The translations under genes and the position numbers were made by a program. From a virus, in the IMG/VR virus record IMGVR_UViG_3300037517_000598, positions 1 to 41,732 of that record: a stretch of 41,732 nucleotides of DNA, one strand, 5' to 3'. The notes under the pieces were generated by a model. It had not been told where the DNA came from. It saw only the letters and a list, made by a program, of their open reading frames with translations, and did no database searches. This document shows positions 14,002 through 20,115 of this stretch, one piece after another (positions within the stretch are counted from its first letter, which is position 1; each line of letters starts with the position of its first letter).

Positions 14002-15401
14002 TTAGTTGCCTTTCTATTTTCACGATCAACTTTGTCAATCCTCTTCCCGATCCACGCCATGCACGGCACGGCCATTGAGTTGCCCAAAGCCTTGTACCTC
14101 GGCCCATCCGGGCATTGCTCGGCTGATTTGCCGCGCCAAGGGATCAGCGTGTGGTTATCCCCAAAGCCCTGAAGTCTTTCGCATTCCTTCGGCGTGAGCC
14201 TGCGGACGGCCATCCTATCCCTGGGGTTAATTACCCCGCCAGTGTGGTTTATGTCCGATGCCTTGGCTCCTATCGTGGGCGCAATAGATCCGGCTGTCTG
14301 GTTGTAAGCGTCAACGGCCATCACATCCTGCACCAATGCGGCAGGTGCGCCGTGGCCTCCGGCTGTCCTTAATGGGCAATGAACACTTCCAGTTAACTCC
14401 TGATTATATAAATCCACGCCCTCCTGCACCAACGGCACATTGCCACCGCCCGTCCCAAACCTTGAAACACAACTAGGCGCAACCTCGTGCGGTCCGGTCA
14501 CACGGCTGTCATTGGGGTGGTTTTCGTAAAGGACAGCGTGCTTGTCGCCCTTGGTAAGCGTCGGGCAAGGATCGCCCGGCTTGCCAACGCCAAGGCCGTT
14601 TCCTTTGCCGTCCTGCTTGTCTCCACGCTTTCCGGCATTGCGGGTGGCCTGGTCGTGGATGGGGATGGCAACCAAGTCGGTCGCATCCTTGTAATCCCTT
14701 GCTTTCATGGCTGATGCAGTTCCGTCCTCGGAATACTCCCCGAAGGCTTGCATCCTAAACCCACCGGCTATGCCACTGACTCCAACGCCTTCTTGAGCAT
14801 CGGCGGCAACTCCTTTCCCCTTTTCTCGGCTCGGCGGAGAATCCCGGCGCACGCTTTCGGACTCAAATAGAACCTTTGCGGCACTTGCCCCGTCTCCAAG
14901 ACATCCGACAACGAACACACGGCGGCGGCGTTGGGCCACTCCGAACCATTGAGCGTCCAGCACCCTGTATGCCCACCCATACCCCAACTCCCCCAACGCC
15001 CCGAGGAAGGAACCAAAATCCCTTCCTCCGTGGCTTGACAGGACACCGGGGACATTTTCCCAGACAACCCATCGAGGCCGGAGACTTTTAGCGATTTCAA
15101 GAAATGTAAGCATAAGTCCGCCCCTTGGGTCGTGCAGTCCCTTTCTGAGTCCTGCGACGCTGAAGGATTGGCACGGCGTTCCTCCGACCAGAAGGTCAAC
15201 TGATCCGCTTGGTATATTCCATTGTTCATACTTTGTCATGTCTCCTAGGTTTTGAACCTTCGGCCACCGGTGCTTCAGCACGGCGGCTGGGAAGGGTTCG
15301 ATTTCTGAAAATGCCGCCGGCTCCCACCCAATGGGTTCCCAGGCCACGCTGGCGGCCTCGATGCCGGAGCAGACGGAGAGATACCTCATTTGGATTTCCA
15401 T
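13998..15401 (-). CDS. DNA cytosine-C5 methyltransferase
   Basis: A 467-residue enzyme that transfers methyl groups to cytosine C5. The SAM motif is SVCSGIEAASVAW (residues 9-21), motif IV is GGTPCQSFS (73-81) with catalytic Cys77, motif VI is WENVPG (114-119), and motif VIII is VAQRRRRVF (155-163). The target-recognition region (about 200-395) is long and variable. The C-terminal motifs are RRLTPKECERLQGF (400-413) and ALGNSMAVP (438-446). It protects phage DNA from host nucleases or provides the substrate for further modification. It overlaps the upstream gene by 16 bases and is coupled to the GT9 gene. A second protein-like frame lies inside it. Confidence 0.9.
   Translation of the reverse strand: MEIQMRYLSVCSGIEAASVAWEPIGWEPAAFSEIEPFPAAVLKHRWPKVQNLGDMTKYEQWNIPSGSVDLLVGGTPCQSFSVAGLRKGLHDPRGGLMLTFLEIAKSLRPRWVVWENVPGVLSSHGGRDFGSFLGALGELGYGWAYRVLDAQWFGVAQRRRRVFVVGCLGDGASAAKVLFESESVRRDSPPSREKGKGVAADAQEGVGVSGIAGGFRMQAFGEYSEDGTASAMKARDYKDATDLVAIPIHDQATRNAGKRGDKQDGKGNGLGVGKPGDPCPTLTKGDKHAVLYENHPNDSRVTGPHEVAPSCVSRFGTGGGNVPLVQEGVDLYNQELTGSVHCPLRTAGGHGAPAALVQDVMAVDAYNQTAGSIAPTIGAKASDINHTGGVINPRDRMAVRRLTPKECERLQGFGDNHTLIPWRGKSAEQCPDGPRYKALGNSMAVPCMAWIGKRIDKVDRENRKATK
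14768..15229 (-). CDS. Overlapping 153-residue protein encoded inside the C5-methyltransferase gene
   Basis: A same-strand frame, wholly inside the methyltransferase gene but shifted, runs 153 codons from ATG 15229. It reads like a real protein rather than a typical Arg/Pro-rich shadow: YQADQLTFWSEERRANPSAS near the start, SSGRWGSWGMGG near residue 75, and VCSLSDVLETGQVPQRFYLS then ACAGILRRAEKRGKELPPML near the end. I recall this LSP.ACAGILRRAEKRGK ending from many phage proteins annotated as hypothetical. The ribosome binding site is weak. Either both frames are translated, or the conserved methyltransferase forces a recurring shadow. Confidence 0.45.
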   Translation of the reverse strand: MNNGIYQADQLTFWSEERRANPSASQDSERDCTTQGADLCLHFLKSLKVSGLDGLSGKMSPVSCQATEEGILVPSSGRWGSWGMGGHTGCWTLNGSEWPNAAAVCSLSDVLETGQVPQRFYLSPKACAGILRRAEKRGKELPPMLKKALESVA

Positions 15402-15817
15402 CCCTTGTCTCTTGCATATTCGATTGTCGACCTATTGCATTTCCAGGCCCGAGCAATCTGGTGCGTGGTGTATCCCTGCTCGTACTGGATGCGCCATAAA
15501 GCCCAGCGTTTTGACACAATTTCAGATGTCCTGTTCCCTCCGCTGCTTTTTCTTGCCCCATTTTTCATCTTTGGGTGCGTGATGGCAAGTTGCGGTGGAA
15601 CCACAATTTCTCGCTCATCCCTGATCGGAGCCACAATTTTATCCGCAATCCCCCTGTTGTTCTTTGTTCTTTCGATCCGCCCAAGCGTGATCTCATGCCG
15701 CATCGCCTGGATGCTCTGGACTGCGGCGACAAGCCTCGCCTCCAGCATTTTGATGTTGCCTTCGGTACTGGCGATTCGGTCAGCCAATACCTGCGTTACT
15801 GCTTCCTGTGTGTTCAT
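15386..15817 (-). CDS. Coiled-coil protein with C-terminal helix-turn-helix, probable regulator
   Basis: A 143-residue protein. The N-terminal half is helical (AVTQVLADRIASTEGNIKML, ARLVAAVQSIQAMRHEI) and probably dimerises. After a basic linker (KMKNGARKSSGGNRTSE) comes a helix-turn-helix at the C-terminus: QYEQGYTTHQIARAWKCNRS followed by TIEYARDKGWKSK. This last part resembles the DnaA-domain-IV-like or MarR-like recognition helices of phage regulators. AAGGAGATAAGAA precedes the ATG. Placed just before the methyltransferase, it may regulate this operon. DNA binding is inferred. Confidence 0.65.
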   Translation of the reverse strand: MNTQEAVTQVLADRIASTEGNIKMLEARLVAAVQSIQAMRHEITLGRIERTKNNRGIADKIVAPIRDEREIVVPPQLAITHPKMKNGARKSSGGNRTSEIVSKRWALWRIQYEQGYTTHQIARAWKCNRSTIEYARDKGWKSK

Positions 15818-15977
15818 TTCTTATCTCCTTTGTGATTAGCGCCGCCACGTCAACATCCGCGATTATCTCGCGTACCTTGTGCGCCTCGGCATGGGTTATC
15901 TTGTCCCTGTGGCTGGCCAGACTCCGACGCACCCGCGCCAGGATGTCGGCCAGCCACTTGATCCGATCCTCCGACAC
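15780..15977 (-). CDS. Small helical hypothetical protein
   Basis: A 65-residue protein starting at GTG 15977, with GGAGAGGC upstream and only one base after nothing but the preceding stop (TAA followed directly by GTG). It is helical and charged (DRIKWLADILARVRRSLASH, then AHKVREIIADVDVAALITKE). Its end overlaps the next gene by 38 bases, so its C-terminal residues are less certain evidence than the rest. No family is recognised. Confidence 0.6.
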   Translation of the reverse strand: MSEDRIKWLADILARVRRSLASHRDKITHAEAHKVREIIADVDVAALITKEIRNEHTGSSNAGIG

Positions 15978-16157
15978 TTAGCCTCTCCGCATACGGAACC
16001 GGCGACCAGCCTTAGGAACTCCGGCAGCACGAAGCGCGATGGCTAGGATCTGCTTCTGCGAGCGCGGCTTTCCGCCAGCCCCGCGAGCCGATCCTTTCTT
16101 GCGATTGTCAGCGCGTAGTTCCCTGATATTCTTTCCGATGTCTTTTCCGAGTGGCAT
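15978..16157 (-). CDS. Small very basic protein
   Basis: A 59-residue gene below usual cut-offs, strongly supported by AAGGAGGTTAAT immediately before the ATG. The product is highly basic: MPLGKDIGKNIRELRADNRK, then a Gly/Lys linker, then RSQKQILAIALRAAGVPKAG and RRFRMRRG. The RSxKQxxAIAL segment resembles small phage proteins of the DUF6496 kind, as I remember them. Nucleic-acid binding is a reasonable guess, not shown. Confidence 0.65.
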   Translation of the reverse strand: MPLGKDIGKNIRELRADNRKKGSARGAGGKPRSQKQILAIALRAAGVPKAGRRFRMRRG

Positions 16158-16158
16158 A

Positions 16159-16362
16159 TTAACCTCCTTGTTTTACGAACTGTCCGGCCAAGAGATCCAA
16201 CTCCCAGCCGTGTCCGTGAAATTTGTCGTACAACATTTGGTTCATAACCCAATAAAGCGGAGAGCAGTTTATGTCCATCAGTTTGCCAGGATAACAGTTT
16301 TCCTTTTCAAGGAACTCTGCCAGTGCGGCAACCTCAAGCCTTGCAATGTCCAGGTAAGTCAT
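16159..16362 (-). CDS. Small hypothetical protein
   Basis: A 67-residue protein whose ATG overlaps the upstream stop as ATGA. It begins with a helix (YLDIARLEVAALAEFLEKEN), followed by a Cys-, Trp- and Tyr-containing middle (CYPGKLMDINCSPLYWVMNQ). It may be a small helical domain. The following gene begins two bases after its stop, with the ribosome binding site AAGGAGG lying inside this gene's last codons. No function can be given. Confidence 0.65.
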   Translation of the reverse strand: MTYLDIARLEVAALAEFLEKENCYPGKLMDINCSPLYWVMNQMLYDKFHGHGWELDLLAGQFVKQGG

Positions 16363-16955
16363 GCCGTCTCCTCTCCAACCACGCCGTCAAACGCCTGTTC
16401 TTCGGCGTGGAATGTTCTTCCTTGTACCTTGAGCCAAGTGGGTTTGGCAACAGGATTCTTGCCCGTGAACGATGCCTCTGTGAACAAGATGTTGTTGCCC
16501 GGAACGCAGGTAATGCGTCCATTGGCAAGCTCAATGAAGTGGTGCGATTTGGTCTGGCTAGGCTCCAGACTATACCCATCCCCATACGGCTCTGCGGTGA
16601 ACATATATGATCCATTGATCCAAGTCTGGCGCGATGCGATCCACACCTTGCAATCCAATTCGCGCAGGTAGTCGTACTCGATGGTGGTGAAGTTCCATCC
16701 AAAACAATCCCAGCGTTGCGCGTCGCCCAGGGTCCACGGCTCTTCCGTTCCGCCCGGGAATGCGAGCGCATGCAGGGGCAGCCCACGGTACAGGGCGCCG
16801 CACTTGAGCATGACGGTGCATCCCCAAGCCCGGTGCGGTACCGAGTATAGCCCAAACCAGACCGCATCCTCCCATCCATGCTCCTTACCCTGAGAGCAGA
16901 ACTGGCGGTCCACCATGACGTACTGATGGCGCGGTAGGTTGGATGCGAAAGTCAT
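16359..16955 (-). CDS. Hypothetical protein, Trp- and Cys-rich, unknown family
   Basis: A 198-residue protein I do not recognise. It is unusually rich in Trp, Cys, Phe and Gly (WEDAVWFGLYSVPHRAWGCT, WDCFGWNFTTIEYDYLR), and looks like a globular, mostly beta protein. The ATG follows the preceding TAA directly. The order and orientation place it in the metabolism operon two genes from the 2OG oxygenase. Its length and conserved-looking aromatic core suggest a stable enzyme or binding domain, but no catalytic motif is visible. Confidence 0.7.
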   Translation of the reverse strand: MTFASNLPRHQYVMVDRQFCSQGKEHGWEDAVWFGLYSVPHRAWGCTVMLKCGALYRGLPLHALAFPGGTEEPWTLGDAQRWDCFGWNFTTIEYDYLRELDCKVWIASRQTWINGSYMFTAEPYGDGYSLEPSQTKSHHFIELANGRITCVPGNNILFTEASFTGKNPVAKPTWLKVQGRTFHAEEQAFDGVVGEETA

Positions 16956-17234
16956 TTAATTTGGGGCAGTTCCAGACCACATGGGTTTTTTTGCCTCTGA
17001 ATCCCACAAGTAAAAACCATAATATTTTTTACCACAATCTGCGTGAGTGAATCCTGTGACTTGGTTTATAATTTCTTTAATTTCCTGACCATCTTCCCAT
17101 AACACATATTCAAGCACCCGATGGCTTGGTGCGCCAAACTCTTCTATGAATCTTTCGGCATCGCTTCTTGTCTCAAAAATTGCCTTGGGATGCGCCTCCC
17201 AAAATGGTGATACTAAATAGACTTTTTTCATCAT
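16956..17234 (-). CDS. Hypothetical protein
   Basis: A 92-residue protein starting at ATG 17234; a second ATG at 17231 is equally usable. It begins with a short beta segment (MMKKVYLVSPFWEAHPKAIF) followed by a helix (TRSDAERFIEEFG) and a second strand (RVLEYVLWEDGQEIKEII), an alpha/beta arrangement reminiscent of small proteins with a SxxDAExFI helix. A His-Ala-Asp-Cys turn and Tyr/Phe-rich tail follow. No family is identified. Confidence 0.65.
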   Translation of the reverse strand: MMKKVYLVSPFWEAHPKAIFETRSDAERFIEEFGAPSHRVLEYVLWEDGQEIKEIINQVTGFTHADCGKKYYGFYLWDSEAKKPMWSGTAPN

Positions 17235-17323
17235 CGGTCCATCCACATTGCCAAGAGAGCAACGCCGATGGCGAACATAAGCATCTCGGTTGGGCCTACT
17301 TCCATTGTGGCCCCGTGATCCAT
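17231..17323 (-). CDS. Tiny single-span membrane protein (tentative)
   Basis: A 30-residue ORF from ATG 17323 that fills the interval between two supported genes. It overlaps the oxygenase end by 28 bases and the next start by four. A short acidic N-terminus is followed by one membrane span (MLMFAIGVALLAMWM) and DR. There is no strong ribosome binding site, and the ATG at 17305 is an alternative. Its support comes from the overlap pattern and the hydrophobic segment. Confidence 0.4.
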   Translation of the reverse strand: MDHGATMEVGPTEMLMFAIGVALLAMWMDR

Positions 17324-17880
17324 GCCACCAACGCCCAGCGTGTGCCTAGCAGCGGAGCTTTGGCTCTGTGCTTCATCCAAGTTGGGAACAGGTTGGCAGA
17401 CCCTTGATGGGTTGACTTCTCCACGCCTTCCCAATCCCCATCCACGCACAACCCGCCACCGACATATTCCTCCGGTCTAGACAGGTTGATGACGCAAGTC
17501 AGCTTGCGGTCGCTGCCGTCATAGGTGTCGAAGTGCCACTTGAACTTCTGGAATGGGCGATACCTCAATACCTGAAGCTGTTGCATATCCATTATGTCGA
17601 AGCGATAGTGTTCCGTGTTTACCTGGTCCACCACTGCGGCCAGGTAATTGTAAAGCCATTGGAAGTGCGGTGCCTTGGGTATCCAGCATGACGAGCAGGT
17701 CCGGGTGCGGCTGGCAACGTGGGTGCCGTCCTTCGACAATACCGGCGCACGCTTCATCCCGATAACTTCCGCATCGCGGATTACCATCTCGCACTGCGAG
17801 CGGGTCAGGACTTGCGGGATTGTGACCGCCGTAAGGATCTTTTGCCTGAACGGCTTTTGCCCCTGATTTGTAGTGTGCAT
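17296..17880 (-). CDS. 2-oxoglutarate/Fe(II)-dependent dioxygenase
   Basis: A 194-residue double-stranded beta-helix oxygenase of the prolyl-hydroxylase-like type. LRYRPFQKFKWHFDTYDG (residues 105-122) provides the metal ligands His116 and Asp118. LTCVINLS (127-134) and GGGLCVDG (141-148) are core strands. NLFPTWMKHRAKAPLLGTRW (163-182) gives the third ligand His171 and Arg181, which binds 2-oxoglutarate. These enzymes hydroxylate proteins, nucleic acids or small molecules. GGAGACAAGCA precedes the ATG. Its substrate is unknown; the same operon contains a C5-methyltransferase and two glycosyltransferases. Confidence 0.85.
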   Translation of the reverse strand: MHTTNQGQKPFRQKILTAVTIPQVLTRSQCEMVIRDAEVIGMKRAPVLSKDGTHVASRTRTCSSCWIPKAPHFQWLYNYLAAVVDQVNTEHYRFDIMDMQQLQVLRYRPFQKFKWHFDTYDGSDRKLTCVINLSRPEEYVGGGLCVDGDWEGVEKSTHQGSANLFPTWMKHRAKAPLLGTRWALVAWITGPQWK

Positions 17881-18074
17881 TGCTTGTCTCCTTTTATGTA
17901 TGCCTCCAATGCCTTGCGGAAGGCGTAGGCGGCAAGCTCCTGCCTGTCGTACTTGATAAGATTGAACCCAGCGTGCGCCAATGAGTCAATCACTTTCTCG
18001 TCCATGTCCAGGTCAAGCTCGACCATCTGGACTTTGCGCTCGCCCTTGATCTTTATTTGTCCCAGTTCCGCCAT
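17805..18074 (-). CDS. Hypothetical protein overlapping the oxygenase gene
   Basis: From ATG 18074, with GAGGAAAGG upstream, this encodes 89 residues. The well-ordered part is the first 65 residues or so (MAELGQIKIKGERKVQMVEL, then DEKVIDSLAHAGFNLIKYDR and a helix QELAAYAFRKALEAYIKG). The last 25 are basic and overlap the oxygenase gene by 76 bases. The overlap is large for this genome, but both starts have good ribosome binding sites. It looks like a small helical domain. Function unknown. Confidence 0.6.
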   Translation of the reverse strand: MAELGQIKIKGERKVQMVELDLDMDEKVIDSLAHAGFNLIKYDRQELAAYAFRKALEAYIKGDKQCTLQIRGKSRSGKRSLRRSQSRKS

Positions 18075-18223
18075 TGCGACCTTTCCTCCCTCGATTTGGC
18101 AATCAGCCACGAGAGAAAACTTCCGGCAAATACAAGCAGCGATATCCCGCCTCCGACCAGAAAGGCAAACAGGATGGCGTGGAAGAACACCTCGCTAAAG
18201 AATCTTGCGTATTCCATTATCAT
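18053..18223 (-). CDS. Small membrane protein
   Basis: A 56-residue gene missed by a 60-codon cut-off. AAGGAGAAAAG lies directly before the ATG. The product has one long hydrophobic segment (FFHAILFAFLVGGGISLLVF and on to FLSWLIA, residues about 13-42) followed by a basic cytoplasmic tail (KSREERSQWRNWDK). It overlaps the genes on both sides by 22-29 bases, which is the local norm. Possible roles include membrane attachment of a complex, holin-like activity or superinfection exclusion. None is proven. Confidence 0.6.
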   Translation of the reverse strand: MIMEYARFFSEVFFHAILFAFLVGGGISLLVFAGSFLSWLIAKSREERSQWRNWDK

Positions 18224-18527
18224 CTTTTCTCCTTTTCAGCATCCGGTTCAGTGTGGACTGGTCGATGTTCGCACCACCCATCCTGCACCAGAAGAGTACG
18301 GTTCCGTCCTTAAAATCGTCAAGCAGGTTCTTGATGTTGTCTTCCTCGCGGTAGCAACAACAATCCGTCAGGCGTGGCCTCTTCTCCGGTGGGGCAAGCT
18401 CCTCTCCAACCAATACCTTCCTGCGCTGGAGCAGGCGCAGATCGTAGATCGCCCGGATGGCAATCTCGCCAGCAAGCATCTGGATGCGTTCCTCCGGCGT
18501 CAGCTTGTTCGCTTCAGCTTTGACCAT
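18195..18527 (-). CDS. Hypothetical protein with Cys-Cys-Cys patch
   Basis: A 110-residue protein from ATG 18527 with AGGA a few bases upstream. The N-terminus is helical (KLTPEERIQMLAGEIAIRAI, RLLQRRKVLVGEEL). A Cys cluster follows (LTDCCCYREEDN), and the end is basic (STLNRMLKRRKDDNGIRKIL). It may be a small DNA-associated or metal-binding protein. It overlaps its upstream neighbour by 28 bases. I do not recognise the family. Confidence 0.6.
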   Translation of the reverse strand: MVKAEANKLTPEERIQMLAGEIAIRAIYDLRLLQRRKVLVGEELAPPEKRPRLTDCCCYREEDNIKNLLDDFKDGTVLFWCRMGGANIDQSTLNRMLKRRKDDNGIRKIL

Positions 18528-18745
18528 TTCTTTTTCCTGCCGGAATGATTGTCGGACCAGGCAGCATAGGCGTTCCATAGCCGCGCAGCATCCAAGGCAT
18601 CCTGCTTTTCCTTAAACACATCATCTGCCGGAGGCAAACCGTTGGGCGGCTCGGCACCCCATAGGCGCGGACCAATCGGGTTCTCCATCGACTCTGTCAC
18701 CACCCGCCACTTGTCTCCATGCGGGATCACCTTCACCGGAGTCAT
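18500..18745 (-). CDS. Small hypothetical protein
   Basis: An 81-residue protein whose ATG overlaps the glycosyltransferase stop as ATGA, giving translational coupling. It begins with beta-like sequence (VKVIPHGDKWRVVTE), has a Pro-rich turn, then a helix (FKEKQDALDAARLWNAYAAW) and a basic end. The HGDKWRVV..S pattern resembles small single-domain phage proteins, but no function is known. Whether it works with the glycosyltransferase is unclear. Confidence 0.6.
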   Translation of the reverse strand: MTPVKVIPHGDKWRVVTESMENPIGPRLWGAEPPNGLPPADDVFKEKQDALDAARLWNAYAAWSDNHSGRKKKWSKLKRTS

Positions 18746-19407
18746 CGGATCTCCTCTTCCAGCTTCTTGATATCAGCCTCGATCTGGCCGCGAAGCTTGG
18801 CCATGTCGTTGGATTGTCCGGCGTAGTGGATGATCTGTGCGTCGGCATAACGGTTCAGCCCGAAGTGTTCCTCAACGCTGGTCATGCAGTTAAAGGACGG
18901 GTCAAGCTCCTGAAGGTCCAGATCGCACAGGTGTGCCATGATGTTCATCCATGTCTGCTCGGCAAAGTGATTTGGGAACAGGCCGATGGGCGGCTGGGCA
19001 AAGATACCAACCACTTCTTTTGTTACCACAAAGACCCCGGTGTTTACGTAGAAGCGCGGCTCGATCTTGTAGCCAAAAGCTCTGGCCAATGCAGCCATCC
19101 CTGGCTTGCGGTCCAGATAAGATCCTTCGTCGAAAGCGCAGAACTTCTCGACATCCTTGGAGATGTCCGGGCAATCCAACGCAACCAGCACATCGGCGTC
19201 AAGGAATGTGACTACATCGTAACCCTTGGTCGTCATCAGGTGCGGGATAATCAGCTTGCTGTACTGGACAGGATGAGCCAACGGTTTCTCGATTGATATG
19301 AAATCCTGCTCCGTGCGCTTGCAGTAAGCCTCCATGCGCGGCTTCGTTAAGGCCAACACCTCCAGCCATTGATCCCCGAAAGCCTGGGTTACGACGCATG
19401 ATTTCAC
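18742..19407 (-). CDS. GT-A fold glycosyltransferase (GT8-like)
   Basis: A 221-residue enzyme from GTG 19407, which overlaps the previous stop as GTGA. CVVTQAFGDQWLEVLALTKP opens the nucleotide-sugar-binding half. YDVVTFLDADVLV (residues near 70) has the DxD metal-binding motif. YVNTGVFVVTK and, near the end, IIHYAGQ match the order in GT8-type and related transferases. It would move a sugar from a nucleotide donor to an unknown acceptor: lipopolysaccharide, a virion protein or modified DNA. It is shorter than cellular GT8 enzymes, suggesting a minimal phage version. Confidence 0.7.
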   Translation of the reverse strand: MKSCVVTQAFGDQWLEVLALTKPRMEAYCKRTEQDFISIEKPLAHPVQYSKLIIPHLMTTKGYDVVTFLDADVLVALDCPDISKDVEKFCAFDEGSYLDRKPGMAALARAFGYKIEPRFYVNTGVFVVTKEVVGIFAQPPIGLFPNHFAEQTWMNIMAHLCDLDLQELDPSFNCMTSVEEHFGLNRYADAQIIHYAGQSNDMAKLRGQIEADIKKLEEEIR

Positions 19408-19550
19408 TTCTTCAAATCCTTGAGATCCACCCAAGCCTCGAGCGGCAAGCCCGCTCCAACAAAACACACCTGCTGCTCTTTCTTCTCCTTTTCATTCATG
19501 GCATACAAAGCCCAGCCGCCGTCTACCTTCTCGCACTTGGTGAACTTCAT
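19404..19550 (-). CDS. Small hypothetical protein
   Basis: A 48-residue gene below usual cut-offs. Both ends support it: its ATG overlaps the upstream stop (ATGA) and its stop overlaps the GTG start of the glycosyltransferase (GTGA). The product is charged (MKFTKCEKVDGGWALYAMNE, KEKKEQQVCFVGAGLPLEAW) and alpha/beta-like. No family is recognised. Confidence 0.6.
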   Translation of the reverse strand: MKFTKCEKVDGGWALYAMNEKEKKEQQVCFVGAGLPLEAWVDLKDLKK

Positions 19551-19822
19551 GCCACCTCGCAAAGTTGTTCGTCGGCTTCCTCCATGAGAAGCTGCTCGGC
19601 AAATTCCAGCAGTTCCGGCTCGGGGTTGGCGATGTCTGCGTCACCGTGGCAAACCGTGATGCGCGAGATCGACATATCGTAAGGCACGTCCGCCATGACG
19701 TGCTCTCGGTAGCCCTGCGGCCCGATGTCAATGCGGTGCGTCTTGTAATCGCAGTCGCCCCATGCCGTGACTTCGCGGCCTCCCCAGATGAATGTTACTT
19801 TAATGTCCTCTATTTTCTTCAT
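19547..19822 (-). CDS. Small acidic hypothetical protein
   Basis: A 91-residue protein from ATG 19822, which overlaps the upstream stop as ATGA; the longer open frame to 19924 would overlap the neighbour too far. The first half alternates strands (IKVTFIWGGREVTAWGDCDY, RIDIGPQGYREHVMAD), and the second half is an acidic helix (PEPELLEFAEQLLMEEADEQ). It looks like a small beta-rich domain with an acidic tail. Its function is unknown. Confidence 0.6.
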   Translation of the reverse strand: MKKIEDIKVTFIWGGREVTAWGDCDYKTHRIDIGPQGYREHVMADVPYDMSISRITVCHGDADIANPEPELLEFAEQLLMEEADEQLCEVA

Positions 19823-20115
19823 AGTCGTGGTACTTCCTTTTTGATTTGCGCCCAGGCAAACAATGCGCGGACCAAGGCTCTTTCGAGATGATCCGCTGCC
19901 GTCTCCCCGTTGTTGTCCGGGCAAGGCGTTGACTTCTGCAACTGCAACATTGCCGTGGACAGGTGGCGCATAGCGCGACCTATATGGTAATCATGCACCG
20001 GCTTGTCAACATTAAACCATTCTCCGTAAGCGGATTTTTCCGAGCCTTTGCCCATAACGCGCCACGTTATATCTTCGGCAGCTTTGCCAAGTTCTTCGAT
20101 GGTGGGTGGTGTCAT
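19819..20115 (-). CDS. Small helical protein, DUF5664-like pattern (tentative)
   Basis: A 98-residue protein from ATG 20115, overlapping the exonuclease stop as ATGA. It is helical, with PVHDYHIGRAMRHLSTAMLQ and later ADHLERALVRALFAWAQIK. Paired HL/H...R helices like these occur in phage proteins related to the DUF5664 and MazG-like nucleotide pyrophosphohydrolase group. The acidic metal ligands typical of active enzymes are not clearly visible, so the assignment is only a suggestion. The position beside a nuclease fits nucleotide or DNA metabolism. Confidence 0.55.
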   Translation of the reverse strand: MTPPTIEELGKAAEDITWRVMGKGSEKSAYGEWFNVDKPVHDYHIGRAMRHLSTAMLQLQKSTPCPDNNGETAADHLERALVRALFAWAQIKKEVPRL

